Assembly (NCBI RefSeq): GCF_900215295.1
Contig: NZ_OCMF01000002.1
Coordinates: 310,001 to 374,000 of the forward strand
DNA: 64,000 nt
DNA from: Salinimicrobium sediminis
GTDB lineage: Bacteria; Bacteroidota; Bacteroidia; Flavobacteriales; Flavobacteriaceae
Reading direction: 5' to 3'
Below the pieces are notes generated by a model, which was not told the origin of the DNA, searched no databases, and saw nothing but the letters and a program-made list of their open reading frames with translations. The position numbers and the translations under genes were made by a program. How positions within the stretch are numbered: position 1 is the stretch's first letter; each line of letters opens with the position of its first letter. Shown here piece by piece: positions 7,546 to 15,845 of this stretch.

Positions 7546-8769
7546 CTAATTATCTGGAGTGACGTGAATTGTTAGTTCAATGGAGTCTGAACAATCTCCT
7601 TCCACCACAGTATATGTTGTTGTATAAGATCCAACCCCTCTTTCATTAAAGTCATTGATCAAGTCCCAAATAGAAGGATCAAATGATCCGCTTCGGCTAA
7701 CTCCCTGAGGCAAAAGGCTCAAATAAAGCTTTCTTACTTCATCCCAACTAGGAATCGCCTCAGCTTCGGAATAGGAAATAGATTTTGAACTTTCGGTCTT
7801 TAGGATCAAATCACAACCTGGATCTGAAGATTGATCTGCAACCACATAAATAGTAAGTTCAACAGAATCTGTGCACTCCCCTTCACTAATTGTGTAGGTA
7901 GTGGTATACGTTCCCGGACCGGTATAGGAATTGATCAGATCCCATATAGATGGATGGAATTCTCCATTTTTGGAAATTCCTTCTTCCAGTAAGCTTAGAT
8001 AAAGCTTTCTAACTTCATCCCAACTCGGAATGGCATCTGCTTCAGATTTGGTAATTGTCTTTGACGCATCTGCACCAGCGTTCAAGTTACAAGTAGGGTC
8101 TGAAGAGCCATCGGCAACTACAACAATGGTCAATTCCACAGAATCTGCACAATCACCCTCAGTTATTGTGTAAGTAGTTGAGTATTCTCCCGGGCCTGTG
8201 TAAGAATTAATAAGATCCCAAATGGAAGGATCAAATTCGCCGTTTCGGGCTACCCCTGCTTCCAATAAGCTTAAATAAAGTTTTCTTACTTCGTCCCAAC
8301 TTGGAATAGCATCTGCTTCAGATTTTGTAATGGTCTTTGAAGCATCATCACCTGCACTGAGTTCGCAGGTAGGATCTGAAGGAAGGCTTTCTACCACATT
8401 AATAGTTAATATAACAGAATCTGAACAATCTCCTTCAGTAACTGTATAGATAGTAGTAAACTCACCCAGAGGATTTTCGTTGAAGGCATCGATAAGGTCC
8501 CAGATTGCAGGATCAAATTCACCATTTCTACTTACCCCTTCGTCCAGAAGACTCAGATATAATTTTCTAACTTCATCCCAACTTGGAATGGCTTCAGCTT
8601 GCGCCACAGTAATAGTAGTGGATTTATCGGCTCCCGCACTTATGGTGCAGGCATCTGCCTCTACTGAGGCGGTAAAAGCATAGTTGTCGCCATATTCAAG
8701 ATAGCTATCATCTTCAACAGAACAAGAGTAAACTAAAGCGACCATTAGCAATAAGTAAATTTTTCTCAT
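7546..8769 (-). CDS. Four-repeat surface lipoprotein of unknown function
   Basis: A 407-residue protein with a lipoprotein signal (MRKIYLLLMVALVYSC, lipidated Cys16) and then four tandem units of 89-94 residues starting at Cys41, Cys135, Cys227 and Cys319. Each unit has a Cys at its first position, a near-invariant IPSWDEVRKLYLSLL segment, a G-x-F-x-P-x-IWDLI segment, then a beta-rich tail T-TYT-x-EG-CxDS-ELTI. The second Cys per unit suggests an intra-repeat disulfide. The tail resembles Ig-like repeats of bacterial surface proteins; the helical WDEVRKLYLSLL insert is not one I can name. It has its own terminator and is flanked by EPS genes, suggesting a cell-surface role tied to the polysaccharide. 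Function is not recognised. Confidence 0.8.
   Translation of the reverse strand: MRKIYLLLMVALVYSCSVEDDSYLEYGDNYAFTASVEADACTISAGADKSTTITVAQAEAIPSWDEVRKLYLSLLDEGVSRNGEFDPAIWDLIDAFNENPLGEFTTIYTVTEGDCSDSVILTINVVESLPSDPTCELSAGDDASKTITKSEADAIPSWDEVRKLYLSLLEAGVARNGEFDPSIWDLINSYTGPGEYSTTYTITEGDCADSVELTIVVVADGSSDPTCNLNAGADASKTITKSEADAIPSWDEVRKLYLSLLEEGISKNGEFHPSIWDLINSYTGPGTYTTTYTISEGECTDSVELTIYVVADQSSDPGCDLILKTESSKSISYSEAEAIPSWDEVRKLYLSLLPQGVSRSGSFDPSIWDLINDFNERGVGSYTTTYTVVEGDCSDSIELTIHVTPDN
7549..8649 (-). repeat. Four tandem ~276 bp coding repeats
   Basis: Units at 8368-8649, 8092-8367, 7816-8091 and 7549-7815 encode the four protein repeats. The two middle units are the most alike and the last is the most diverged, in line with expansion by unequal crossing-over from the middle. 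Confidence 0.85.
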
Positions 8770-9076
8770 AACAATTTGATTTGGTTTCTATTAAGATAAA
8801 AGTAAGCCTTAGTTCAATCCATTTGTTAAAAGGAAAATTAAATTCGGTGAGATGTCAAAAAAGAGGATAGAATGTAGAATTTTAAAAGTTTTTTTGAAAA
8901 TTTCACAGCTTGTTTAGAAGAAAAAGATGTCTAAAATTCTATTGATTTTTGATAATTTTACTCAAAAAATAGTTAACGAAAAATACCCAACCGACAGCTG
9001 TTGCTTATTTTGGTTTAAAAGTCAAAGAATCTACTGATGCTTTAGCTATATTTGACCGAGAACAGATAGAAAAAAT
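8770..9076. other. 307 bp divergent intergenic region
   Basis: The region lies between the minus-strand lipoprotein gene and the plus-strand acetyltransferase gene. The left half is AT-rich with nothing recognised. The right part (8973-9080) reads as the tail of a truncated gene and contains a TATATTTG box at 9047-9054. Confidence 0.6.
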
Positions 9077-9080
9077 ATGA
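8973..9080 (+). pseudogene. 3' remnant of an unidentified gene
   Basis: After a TAG at 8970 the frame reads about 35 residues of normal-looking protein (…TAVAYFGLKVKESTDALAI, then FDREQIEKI) to a TGA at 9078-9080. That TGA overlaps the ATG of the next gene in the ATGA arrangement typical of coupled operon genes. No start codon exists in the frame, and two in-frame stops lie just upstream. The overlap and codon composition suggest the C-terminus of a lost upstream operon partner, probably left by a rearrangement whose breakpoint is near 8970. The family is not recognised. Confidence 0.45.
9047..9054 (+). promoter_or_regulatory. -7 promoter box TATATTTG
   Basis: A perfect TAnnTTTG match ending 22 bp before the ATG at 9077. 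It lies inside the gene remnant, so if used it arose or was exposed after the truncation. No clear -33 element was found. Confidence 0.4.
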
Positions 9081-9739
9081 AGAAAAAGAAGCTGGTAATT
9101 TATGGGGTAGGACGATTTGCGGAATACGTTCAGTACGTTTTCGATAATGACAGTGAATTTGAGACAGTAGCCTTTTGCATAGAAAAAGCCTATTTAAGTT
9201 TAGAACACTTCGGGAATAAACCTTTAATTCCTTTTGAAGATATTTTTGTGGAATATCCTCCCGAAAAATTTTCCATGTTCATTGCTGTGGGCAGCAATTT
9301 TATCAGACAACGAATCTTTACTAAGACAAAAGAGTTGGGATATACCCTCGCTTCATATATTTCAAGTAAATCCAGCCATTGGGAAAACCTCTTATACGGG
9401 GAAAATGTTTTTGTAGATGAAGGGTGTGTGCTTCAACCCTTCACGAGGATTGGAGAAAACACCATTTTATTCACTTCACAAATTGGTCATCATACCTCTA
9501 TTGGAGATCACACCCTCGTTAGCGGATCTAAAACCGGGGGTAATGTAAAAATCGGGGATAACTGTTATGTTGGATTAAACGCTTCTATTAAACAGAATTT
9601 GAATATTGCTGACGGAACTATAATAGGAATGGGTTGTATTATTGAAAAAGACATTTCTGAATCTTCAGTATATACTCACAAAGGAACAACCAAAAGAAAA
9701 ATTGAACCGGATCAAATTGCGAGATTATTCCTTAAATAA
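9077..9739 (+). CDS. NeuD/PglD-like sugar O/N-acyltransferase
   Basis: A 220-residue enzyme with an N-terminal Rossmann-like start (KLVIYGVGRFAEYVQYVF) and a C-terminal left-handed beta-helix of hexapeptide repeats (about 100-200, e.g. IGENTILFTSQIGHHTSIGD). HHTSIGD gives a candidate catalytic His. The N-terminal domain is less PglD-like than in the 4.5-5.1 kb gene, and some relatives act as O-acetyltransferases, so the acyl acceptor is open. It is one of few plus-strand genes in the locus and its stop overlaps the start of the next gene by one base, so the two form a unit. Confidence 0.78.
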   Translation: MKKKKLVIYGVGRFAEYVQYVFDNDSEFETVAFCIEKAYLSLEHFGNKPLIPFEDIFVEYPPEKFSMFIAVGSNFIRQRIFTKTKELGYTLASYISSKSSHWENLLYGENVFVDEGCVLQPFTRIGENTILFTSQIGHHTSIGDHTLVSGSKTGGNVKIGDNCYVGLNASIKQNLNIADGTIIGMGCIIEKDISESSVYTHKGTTKRKIEPDQIARLFLK

Positions 9740-10683
9740 TGAATTTTACAGAATTCAGAGCTCGGTATGAAAGGCGTGAGATAATACCTTACCCAAATAA
9801 TGTTAAGGAAAAACCTTTGCTTTCGGTACTTGTACAGACTTACAACCATGAAAATTTTATTCAAAAATGTTTAGAAGGTATCCTGGAACAAAGAACTGAT
9901 TTTGATTTTGAAATTTTGCTGGGAGAAGATAACTCTACTGATAAAACGAGGGATATCTGTATTGAATACGCGGAAAAATACCCTAAAAAAATCAGGCTAT
10001 TTCTGCACCATCCCGAGAATAAAATCAAGGTGCTGAATATTATTACCGGAAATTTTAATGCACTTTATAACTTTTACTCTGCCCGGGGAGAATATATTGC
10101 ATTTTGTGAGGGAGATGATGTATGGAAGGATCCACTCAAATTACAGAAACAGGTAGATGTGCTCAAACAGAATACTCACCTTGCCTTCACCTATCATTCC
10201 TTCATAGAAGTCAACCATAAAGAGGAGCTGCTTCCAAAAGAATTCGTTTTAGAGCAGCCGGCACAAAATATCTCACGAGAAGATTTGAAAAAACTTAATT
10301 TCCACCCCCTCCTTTCGACGATGTGCTTCAGGAACTTTGGAAATGAATTACCGGAACAAATGGCTGAGGTCATTAATGTAGATAGTTTTTTGCTCAGTCT
10401 CCTTGGAAATTTTGGGGAAGCAGAATTTATTGAGAATATTGCACCGTCTTATTACAAAAGACATGAGGGAGGAATGTGGTCGGGACGTAATAAGGAATTG
10501 AAACTTAAGTCTAAGAATTTAACTTTTGAAGCTTTACAAAAATATTATCATTATAAGGGGGAGGAAGAGCTTAATAAGGAATTCCGGAAAGAAATAAAAA
10601 ACACCCATCGAATTCTTTTCCTTTATTATTTAAAAAAATTTCAATTTTTAAATTCCTTCTACTTAATGAGATCTCTTTTTTAA
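9739..10683 (+). CDS. Glycosyltransferase family 2
   Basis: A 314-residue GT-A enzyme. The fold start is LSVLVQTYNHENFIQKCLEGI (about 29-48), followed by GEDNSTDKTRDI and the metal-binding CEGDDVWKD (about 128). Family 2 enzymes with this QTYNHE start occur in many EPS and O-antigen loci; the sugar is not predictable. It overlaps the acetyltransferase gene by one base (TAATG). Its 3' end overlaps the convergent GT2 gene by 21 bp with no terminator between them. Confidence 0.85.
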   Translation: MNFTEFRARYERREIIPYPNNVKEKPLLSVLVQTYNHENFIQKCLEGILEQRTDFDFEILLGEDNSTDKTRDICIEYAEKYPKKIRLFLHHPENKIKVLNIITGNFNALYNFYSARGEYIAFCEGDDVWKDPLKLQKQVDVLKQNTHLAFTYHSFIEVNHKEELLPKEFVLEQPAQNISREDLKKLNFHPLLSTMCFRNFGNELPEQMAEVINVDSFLLSLLGNFGEAEFIENIAPSYYKRHEGGMWSGRNKELKLKSKNLTFEALQKYYHYKGEEELNKEFRKEIKNTHRILFLYYLKKFQFLNSFYLMRSLF

Positions 10684-11559
10684 AAGAATTTTACATCTCA
10701 AAAAAGGTATTTTTAGAAATGGTTTAAGGTACAGGCGCCTTCTTTTCCAAGCCATCTGATAGTAGCCTAAGGCGTGCCGATCCTCACCTTTTCTTTCATA
10801 TAGATAACCTAATTGGTATTGAAGACGGGAATGAGATATGGGATCTGTTTTGTATAAATCAATATGTTTAGAAAGAAGTCTTTCATGGGAAGATATTTTC
10901 TTTGAAACACTGCTACTGGGACGGTTACTACTATCAATATTATAAATAAGAAAAGGCTCGTCGACAATTTTAATCTTTAACGACGGAATTTGTCCTATCC
11001 GAATCCCGAGTTCATAATTTTCCCCAAAAGTCATTTCAGGATCAAAACCGCCTGCCTTTAGAAAAACATCTTTTCTATAACAAATGCTCCCCGCTAAAAA
11101 TGTTGCTGTAATACTGTTATAGATCATTTCAAGTTTTTCAGGCTTCCAAATGGAAGATTTACCATCAATTAATTTCGACACCTGCCAGCAAATAAGATCG
11201 TTTTGAGTATAATTTTCTTCCTTCAACCTGTTAAGGAGTCCCGGCAAAAATCTATCGTCGGAATCCAGAAAGATGATATACTCTCCCCTGCTTAATTCAA
11301 CCCCCATATTCCTGGCGGTAGTAACTCCTAAGTTCTTTTGAAAATGATAAATAATCCTCTCATCATCAAGAAAGTGTTTTATCACTTCTTTTGTTTCATC
11401 TGTGGAGCCGTCATCAATAATGATAAGTTCCCAATTATTATCTGTTTGATCCAGGACACTTTTAATGGTAACCGGAAGGGAATGAGCACTATTAAAGGTG
11501 GGAATTATAATTGAAATCAATCGGTGTTCTGCTCTCGTTAAATCTGTAACATTTCCCAT
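10663..11559 (-). CDS. Glycosyltransferase family 2
   Basis: A GT-A enzyme of 298 residues from the chosen ATG at 11559. That start leaves a 19 bp gap to the asparagine-synthase gene; a longer frame to 11679 would overlap that gene by about 100 bp and add residues outside the fold. Signatures: LISIIIPTFNSAHSLPVTIK, DDGSTDETKEVI, and DXD motif FLDSDDRF. It probably adds one sugar of the repeat unit at the cytoplasmic face. It is cotranscribed with the upstream asnB-like gene. Confidence 0.85.
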   Translation of the reverse strand: MGNVTDLTRAEHRLISIIIPTFNSAHSLPVTIKSVLDQTDNNWELIIIDDGSTDETKEVIKHFLDDERIIYHFQKNLGVTTARNMGVELSRGEYIIFLDSDDRFLPGLLNRLKEENYTQNDLICWQVSKLIDGKSSIWKPEKLEMIYNSITATFLAGSICYRKDVFLKAGGFDPEMTFGENYELGIRIGQIPSLKIKIVDEPFLIYNIDSSNRPSSSVSKKISSHERLLSKHIDLYKTDPISHSRLQYQLGYLYERKGEDRHALGYYQMAWKRRRLYLKPFLKIPFLRCKILLKKRSH

Positions 11560-11578
11560 TATCCAAGTTCCTTGTTGA

Positions 11579-13471
11579 TTAATTTCTGAGATATGTTTCT
11601 TTATACCACTTCTGAAAACAGAAAAAAGTCCAGACCCTGAAAGTATTGTCTTCCTTGCCTTCAATATGTTTGTTAACAAGATGGCTTATCTCCTCCTTAT
11701 GGAAAATTCCCTGTTTTAACAAAAAGCCCTTTTCAATATAGGACATAAGCTCAGGCTTTAAGTATCCTCTAAGCCAGTCTCCTACAGGCACCCCGAAACC
11801 CTGTTTCGATTTGTTTAAAAAATCTTCCGGGAAATATTGTTTAAAGGATTCTTTCAGCAGGTATTTTTTATTCCAGCCTTTCATTAAATAATGTTCAGGA
11901 ATACTTGAAGTAAAATTCCATATTTTCTTATTCAGGAATGGAGCTCTGCTTTCCAGAGATGTGAGCATACTGGTGCGATCCACTTTTACCAACATATCTC
12001 CTTCAAGACTTAACAACCTGTCAATATTCCTAAAATCTGAAAGAGATTTGTTTTTATCACCCACCTTGTCTTTATAATACTTCAGAGAATCTTTTTCGTA
12101 ATTATCCTGCTGGAGAATTTCTCTTAACTCCTCATCCTGAAAGCCGAGAGAAATAATATTAAAGTAAAAATTTCCATCATAATTTACAGCCTTTAACAAT
12201 CGCTTCATTTTAAATCTAAGGCCCCTGTTATCGTCTCCGGTTGAGAGCATGGAGGAAGCGAACTTTTCCGCTGTGGAATGTACAGCCTTAGGTATAACAG
12301 CTGTGTACTTGCGGTTCAATTTACCCATGTAATATTTGTTGTAGCCTCCAAACACTTCATCGCCCCCATCTCCTGTGAGTGCTACTTTTACGTGCTGCCG
12401 TGTCTTATTTGCTACCAAATATGTTGCAAGGGAAGAGGAATCTGCAAATGGTTCATCAAAATTAAGCAGAATATGATCCATGTTATCCTTAAGATCACCT
12501 TCAGAAACTATGAACTCATGGTGATTGCTGTTGATAAGCTTCGCCACCGTTCTTGATTTATCGGTTTCATCAAAGGATTTCTTTTCAAAACCTATAGAGA
12601 AAGTATCAATCTTTGCGTCGGACTGCTGTGCCAAACAAAGAGAAACAATCGACGAATCGACTCCCCCGGAAAGAAAAGTACCCAAAGGCACATCGGCAAC
12701 AGACCTCGACAGAACACTTTCCTGAACCAACGTGTGTGTTTTTTCTGTTGCCTGCTCAAATGAAAGGTCTGACTTCTCCTTGTTAAAGTTCTGTCCTATC
12801 TCCTTTTCAAGATATTTTTGATCTGTACAGTCAAACTCCAGATAATGATTAGCTTTAAGCTTAAAAATTCCTTCATAAATAGTAAAAGGAGCCGGTATAT
12901 AGGTCAGTTGAAAATAAAGGTTTAATCCCTCCTTAGAAATACGAGGTTTTACTTTCTTTTGCTTAATTATAGATTTTAGCTCGGATGCCCACATGAAACC
13001 TTTATCATCCGTGGTGTAGTAGAGAGGTTTTTCGCCAAAAAAATCCCTGGCAATAAAAAGCTTTTTAAGGTTACCATCATAGATACTAAAGGCAAACATC
13101 CCGTCGAGCATAGAAAAGGCAGCTGTTCCATGAACTTCATAAAGCCTTAGTATCACCTCTGTATCTGAGGTGGTTTTAAAGCTAATGCCTTTAGATTTCA
13201 GATCTTGTTTTAATTTCAGATAGTTATAGATCTCTCCGTTGAAGACAATAGAAATCTTTTGGTCATCGGAATAAATGGGTTGTTTCCCGGTAGAAAGATC
13301 AATAATCGACAGCCGGCGCATTCCCATCCCGACTGTATATTCGTTTGTGTTTTTCACAATAAGTCCATCCTGGTCAGGTCCCCGGTGGAATATCTCCCCG
13401 TTCATCCTGTTTAGGATTTGAGTTATATCATCTGAATCTGAAGTAGAGACCAGTCCATTTATTCCACACAT
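11579..13471 (-). CDS. asnB: Asparagine synthase-type glutamine amidotransferase
   Basis: A 630-residue protein beginning MCGINGLVS with the nucleophile Cys2. It has an N-terminal class II glutaminase domain (about 1-200) and a C-terminal synthetase domain with the ATP pyrophosphatase loop LSGGVDSS (about 265-272). Housekeeping AsnB makes asparagine; homologues inside polysaccharide loci (WbpS group) are thought to amidate uronic or amino-sugar carboxyls. The position within the EPS operon, between a deacetylase and a GT2, and the uronic-acid genes further right favour sugar amidation, but this is inference. A TAACTTTG -7 box lies just upstream. Confidence 0.85.
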   Translation of the reverse strand: MCGINGLVSTSDSDDITQILNRMNGEIFHRGPDQDGLIVKNTNEYTVGMGMRRLSIIDLSTGKQPIYSDDQKISIVFNGEIYNYLKLKQDLKSKGISFKTTSDTEVILRLYEVHGTAAFSMLDGMFAFSIYDGNLKKLFIARDFFGEKPLYYTTDDKGFMWASELKSIIKQKKVKPRISKEGLNLYFQLTYIPAPFTIYEGIFKLKANHYLEFDCTDQKYLEKEIGQNFNKEKSDLSFEQATEKTHTLVQESVLSRSVADVPLGTFLSGGVDSSIVSLCLAQQSDAKIDTFSIGFEKKSFDETDKSRTVAKLINSNHHEFIVSEGDLKDNMDHILLNFDEPFADSSSLATYLVANKTRQHVKVALTGDGGDEVFGGYNKYYMGKLNRKYTAVIPKAVHSTAEKFASSMLSTGDDNRGLRFKMKRLLKAVNYDGNFYFNIISLGFQDEELREILQQDNYEKDSLKYYKDKVGDKNKSLSDFRNIDRLLSLEGDMLVKVDRTSMLTSLESRAPFLNKKIWNFTSSIPEHYLMKGWNKKYLLKESFKQYFPEDFLNKSKQGFGVPVGDWLRGYLKPELMSYIEKGFLLKQGIFHKEEISHLVNKHIEGKEDNTFRVWTFFCFQKWYKETYLRN

Positions 13472-13492
13472 TTATATTTGAATTTTTAGAGG

Positions 13493-13500
13493 CAAAGTTA
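13493..13500 (-). promoter_or_regulatory. -7 promoter box TAACTTTG
   Basis: Matches TAnnTTTG on the minus strand, 21 bp before the ATG of the asparagine-synthase gene, in the 56 bp gap after the deacetylase gene. Supports a separate transcript for asnB and the GT2 below it. Confidence 0.4.
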
Positions 13501-13527
13501 AAAAAGGATTACAGAGTACTTCTGGTT

Positions 13528-14505
13528 TTAAACATTATTTAGGAAGGTGTTGTATATTTCATGCATATTAGCTGACTTAAAGCCATAGGTCCTTTGAAGT
13601 TTTCCGAAGTGACTGATAATTGTACTCAGATCATTCAGGCTTTCCAGAGGAGATTCTCCAAAATTATGGGGATGCCACCACAAATGATAAATCTCCCCGT
13701 GTTTGGCTGCATAGGACATTTCCTGAAATATTTTTTTCATCTTCAAACCATGAAGAATAGAGTTAGTCTCATAAGGACGGAGAAAGCGGCTCGCCGGTTG
13801 CTCTAAGGGTAGATCATTATCCTTTTTCAAACTGGAAAAGGAATAACTTTTGGAAGAAGATAAAAGATTATAAGCATCCCCCGTTCGAAATAGTTTAGTT
13901 TTCAAATCTTCACTGGCAGGATCTTTCCAGTACCAGACATCAGGATTTGAACGAACAGAGGTGATCTCAAGTCCGGTACAAACCTTCAGATATTCCCGAT
14001 TCATTTGGTTTCTCGGAAAGACCAGGGATCTTAAAGGAAAACCAAAATCTTCAGCCATTTTGATAGCTGTTGTTAGATCAGCTTTAAATTCTTCCAGGGT
14101 CTGCCCAGCTTCCTTACAGTAATAATGAGAATAAGTATGACTCCCAATTTCTTGCCCCGGTACCTTTGCAATTTCCCTGATCAGGTCGGGAGCAAAGCAA
14201 AGTGCTTCCGTCTTTAAATTTTTTACCGCATTACCGAATCTATAGGAGGATAACCTTCCATTTTCATAATTCGGCTCTATCGTCGAATTATTCTCTTCCC
14301 ACTCTTTCCAGTTTTTATTAAATAACATACCCACCGTCGCCCAGGTACAGTGTATTTGATTTTCTTTAAGTAGCTTGAGTATCTTAGGAATAACTGCTCT
14401 TGTATTTCGAAAGTATTCGATCCGCTGCCTGTAATCGACCATATCAAATACCCCCCAGAGGAGTTCAAAATCGAGAGATATTACTAAAGCTCCTTTATTA
14501 TTCAT
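13528..14505 (-). CDS. Polysaccharide deacetylase-family protein
   Basis: A 325-residue NodB-fold protein. VISLDFELLWG supplies the first Asp motif, CTWATVGML follows, and GSHTYSHYYC supplies the H-x3-H metal motif. The family removes acetyl or related groups from sugars; this variant (with DFE rather than TFDDG) is the type often found in EPS operons. It has no obvious signal peptide, so it may act on cytoplasmic lipid-linked sugars. The gap to the upstream Wzy-like gene holds short repeat arrays. Confidence 0.75.
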   Translation of the reverse strand: MNNKGALVISLDFELLWGVFDMVDYRQRIEYFRNTRAVIPKILKLLKENQIHCTWATVGMLFNKNWKEWEENNSTIEPNYENGRLSSYRFGNAVKNLKTEALCFAPDLIREIAKVPGQEIGSHTYSHYYCKEAGQTLEEFKADLTTAIKMAEDFGFPLRSLVFPRNQMNREYLKVCTGLEITSVRSNPDVWYWKDPASEDLKTKLFRTGDAYNLLSSSKSYSFSSLKKDNDLPLEQPASRFLRPYETNSILHGLKMKKIFQEMSYAAKHGEIYHLWWHPHNFGESPLESLNDLSTIISHFGKLQRTYGFKSANMHEIYNTFLNNV

Positions 14506-14510
14506 TCTAT

Positions 14511-14640
14511 AGTTAATTCGGAATCGTTAATTCAATTCGAAAAATTAGATGGACATTATTTTAGTTCTAAGCTTTTTATGGGAAAGAGGAAGAATGTTTT
14601 TACCTTTCCCTAAGTCTCCAGGCCCCTAAGTCTCCAAGTC
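14511..14640. repeat. Paired degenerate arrays (GTTAATTCG type and CTAAGTCTCC type)
   Basis: The 135 bp gap has a GTTAATTCGGAATCGTTAAT array at 14511-14541 and a CTAAGTCTCCAGGCC / CTAAGTCTCCAAG array at about 14608-14638. This is the same left-right order of array types as in the 5.7-6.3 kb and 38.0-38.2 kb gaps. Confidence 0.6.
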
Positions 14641-15843
14641 TTAAACCGCCACTTCCATTTCTTTTATCCTCTGCTCTCTCAATTTTTTTAACCTTTTAAT
14701 TCTGGTGTATTTTTTCTGGGCCAGGTAATAGTAGATTACAAAGAACAGGAAATACATTACCATGGATTTTTGACGCATGATAATTCCCAGATTAGACATT
14801 ACGAAGGTCATGGCAAAAGAAGTACTAATAAATATCACAAAGCTCATCTTAACAATAGCTGGTGATCTCCTAATAAACTTTATAAAATCTTTTTTTAAAA
14901 TCTTTATAAATAGCAGCAAGTAAATGAGGTTTTCAAAAGATGTTATAATTCCAAGAAAATTAGGTGCATCGATAAAAAGCGGTCTGAACCAAAAAGTAAA
15001 TAATTTAAAGGCTATGGGATAAGAAGACATATCTACCCCCGATCCAGATCTACTTAAATCTTCAGCACGCTCCTCGGACTGTTCTTGAAAATCTGCAATG
15101 ATATTTTCTGAATCCTGCAAATTCATTACCGCCAGAATCTGATCCTGTACCAAAATAAGAGCCCCTCCCAGAGATATAAAGACAAGGGCTTTTTGCCAGA
15201 ATGGAAGTTTTTCCTTCCCGCTCATATATCCTAAAACAGTTCCTATTGCCACAAACATGAACACATGTGGCCTAATGTAATAAATGATAATACTCCCTAA
15301 GATTAATAAGATAATTCGTGATTTAGGTTTAATAATGGCATACGTAAACATCATTAAACCAAGAAAAATGGCTGATCCCTTTCCCAGAGAGGCTGTCCAG
15401 AAATGCATGTTAGGTAAGAACAATATTAGCGAAAACAGATCAATATTTCTAAAAACTTTAACCTTAACGGGAATCTTTTCCCTGAAGAACATATAAGCAT
15501 ATACGAAACCCAGGTAGCCAAACCAGGCAAAGGTAACCATTAGCATATCATAGGAAAAACCAATTTGATAGAAAGGATAAGAAAAGAAATTTATAAAATG
15601 AGTATCCGTACCAAATAAATCAAACCATCCACCGGTATGGGAACTAATAACCTTAAAATATCGTTTTGAATCTGAAGGGTTATTATAAGCATACCAGCTA
15701 TAAACTCCATAAAAAATTATGTGATAAAGATATAGGAGATTTAATTTCTTTTTTTCAAAAAAAGAATGTCGGTGAGAGTAGACTCCAAAAATCACCTGAT
15801 TTAAAAGAAAAAATAAAACGATTAAAAAGAAAACTCCCAACAT
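14641..15843 (-). CDS. Polytopic membrane protein, candidate Wzy/EpsG-type polymerase
   Basis: A 400-residue protein with about 9-11 hydrophobic helices and a long polar loop (about 240-285, with EQSEERAEDLSRSGSG) between late helices. HFWTASLGKGSAIF in the middle resembles the conserved Lys/Gly patch of Bacteroidota EpsG-like polymerases. Wzy proteins join lipid-linked repeat units in the periplasm and have little sequence conservation, so the call rests on topology, length and position. It is the best polymerase candidate in the window. It follows the GNAT gene by 2 bp. Confidence 0.6.
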   Translation of the reverse strand: MLGVFFLIVLFFLLNQVIFGVYSHRHSFFEKKKLNLLYLYHIIFYGVYSWYAYNNPSDSKRYFKVISSHTGGWFDLFGTDTHFINFFSYPFYQIGFSYDMLMVTFAWFGYLGFVYAYMFFREKIPVKVKVFRNIDLFSLILFLPNMHFWTASLGKGSAIFLGLMMFTYAIIKPKSRIILLILGSIIIYYIRPHVFMFVAIGTVLGYMSGKEKLPFWQKALVFISLGGALILVQDQILAVMNLQDSENIIADFQEQSEERAEDLSRSGSGVDMSSYPIAFKLFTFWFRPLFIDAPNFLGIITSFENLIYLLLFIKILKKDFIKFIRRSPAIVKMSFVIFISTSFAMTFVMSNLGIIMRQKSMVMYFLFFVIYYYLAQKKYTRIKRLKKLREQRIKEMEVAV

Positions 15844-15845
15844 AT

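Noticed and set aside
7549-8649. Regularly spaced repeats resembling a CRISPR array
   Set aside because: The period is about 276 bp, in frame, and the repeats encode protein units; there are no short identical repeats with unique spacers and no cas genes.
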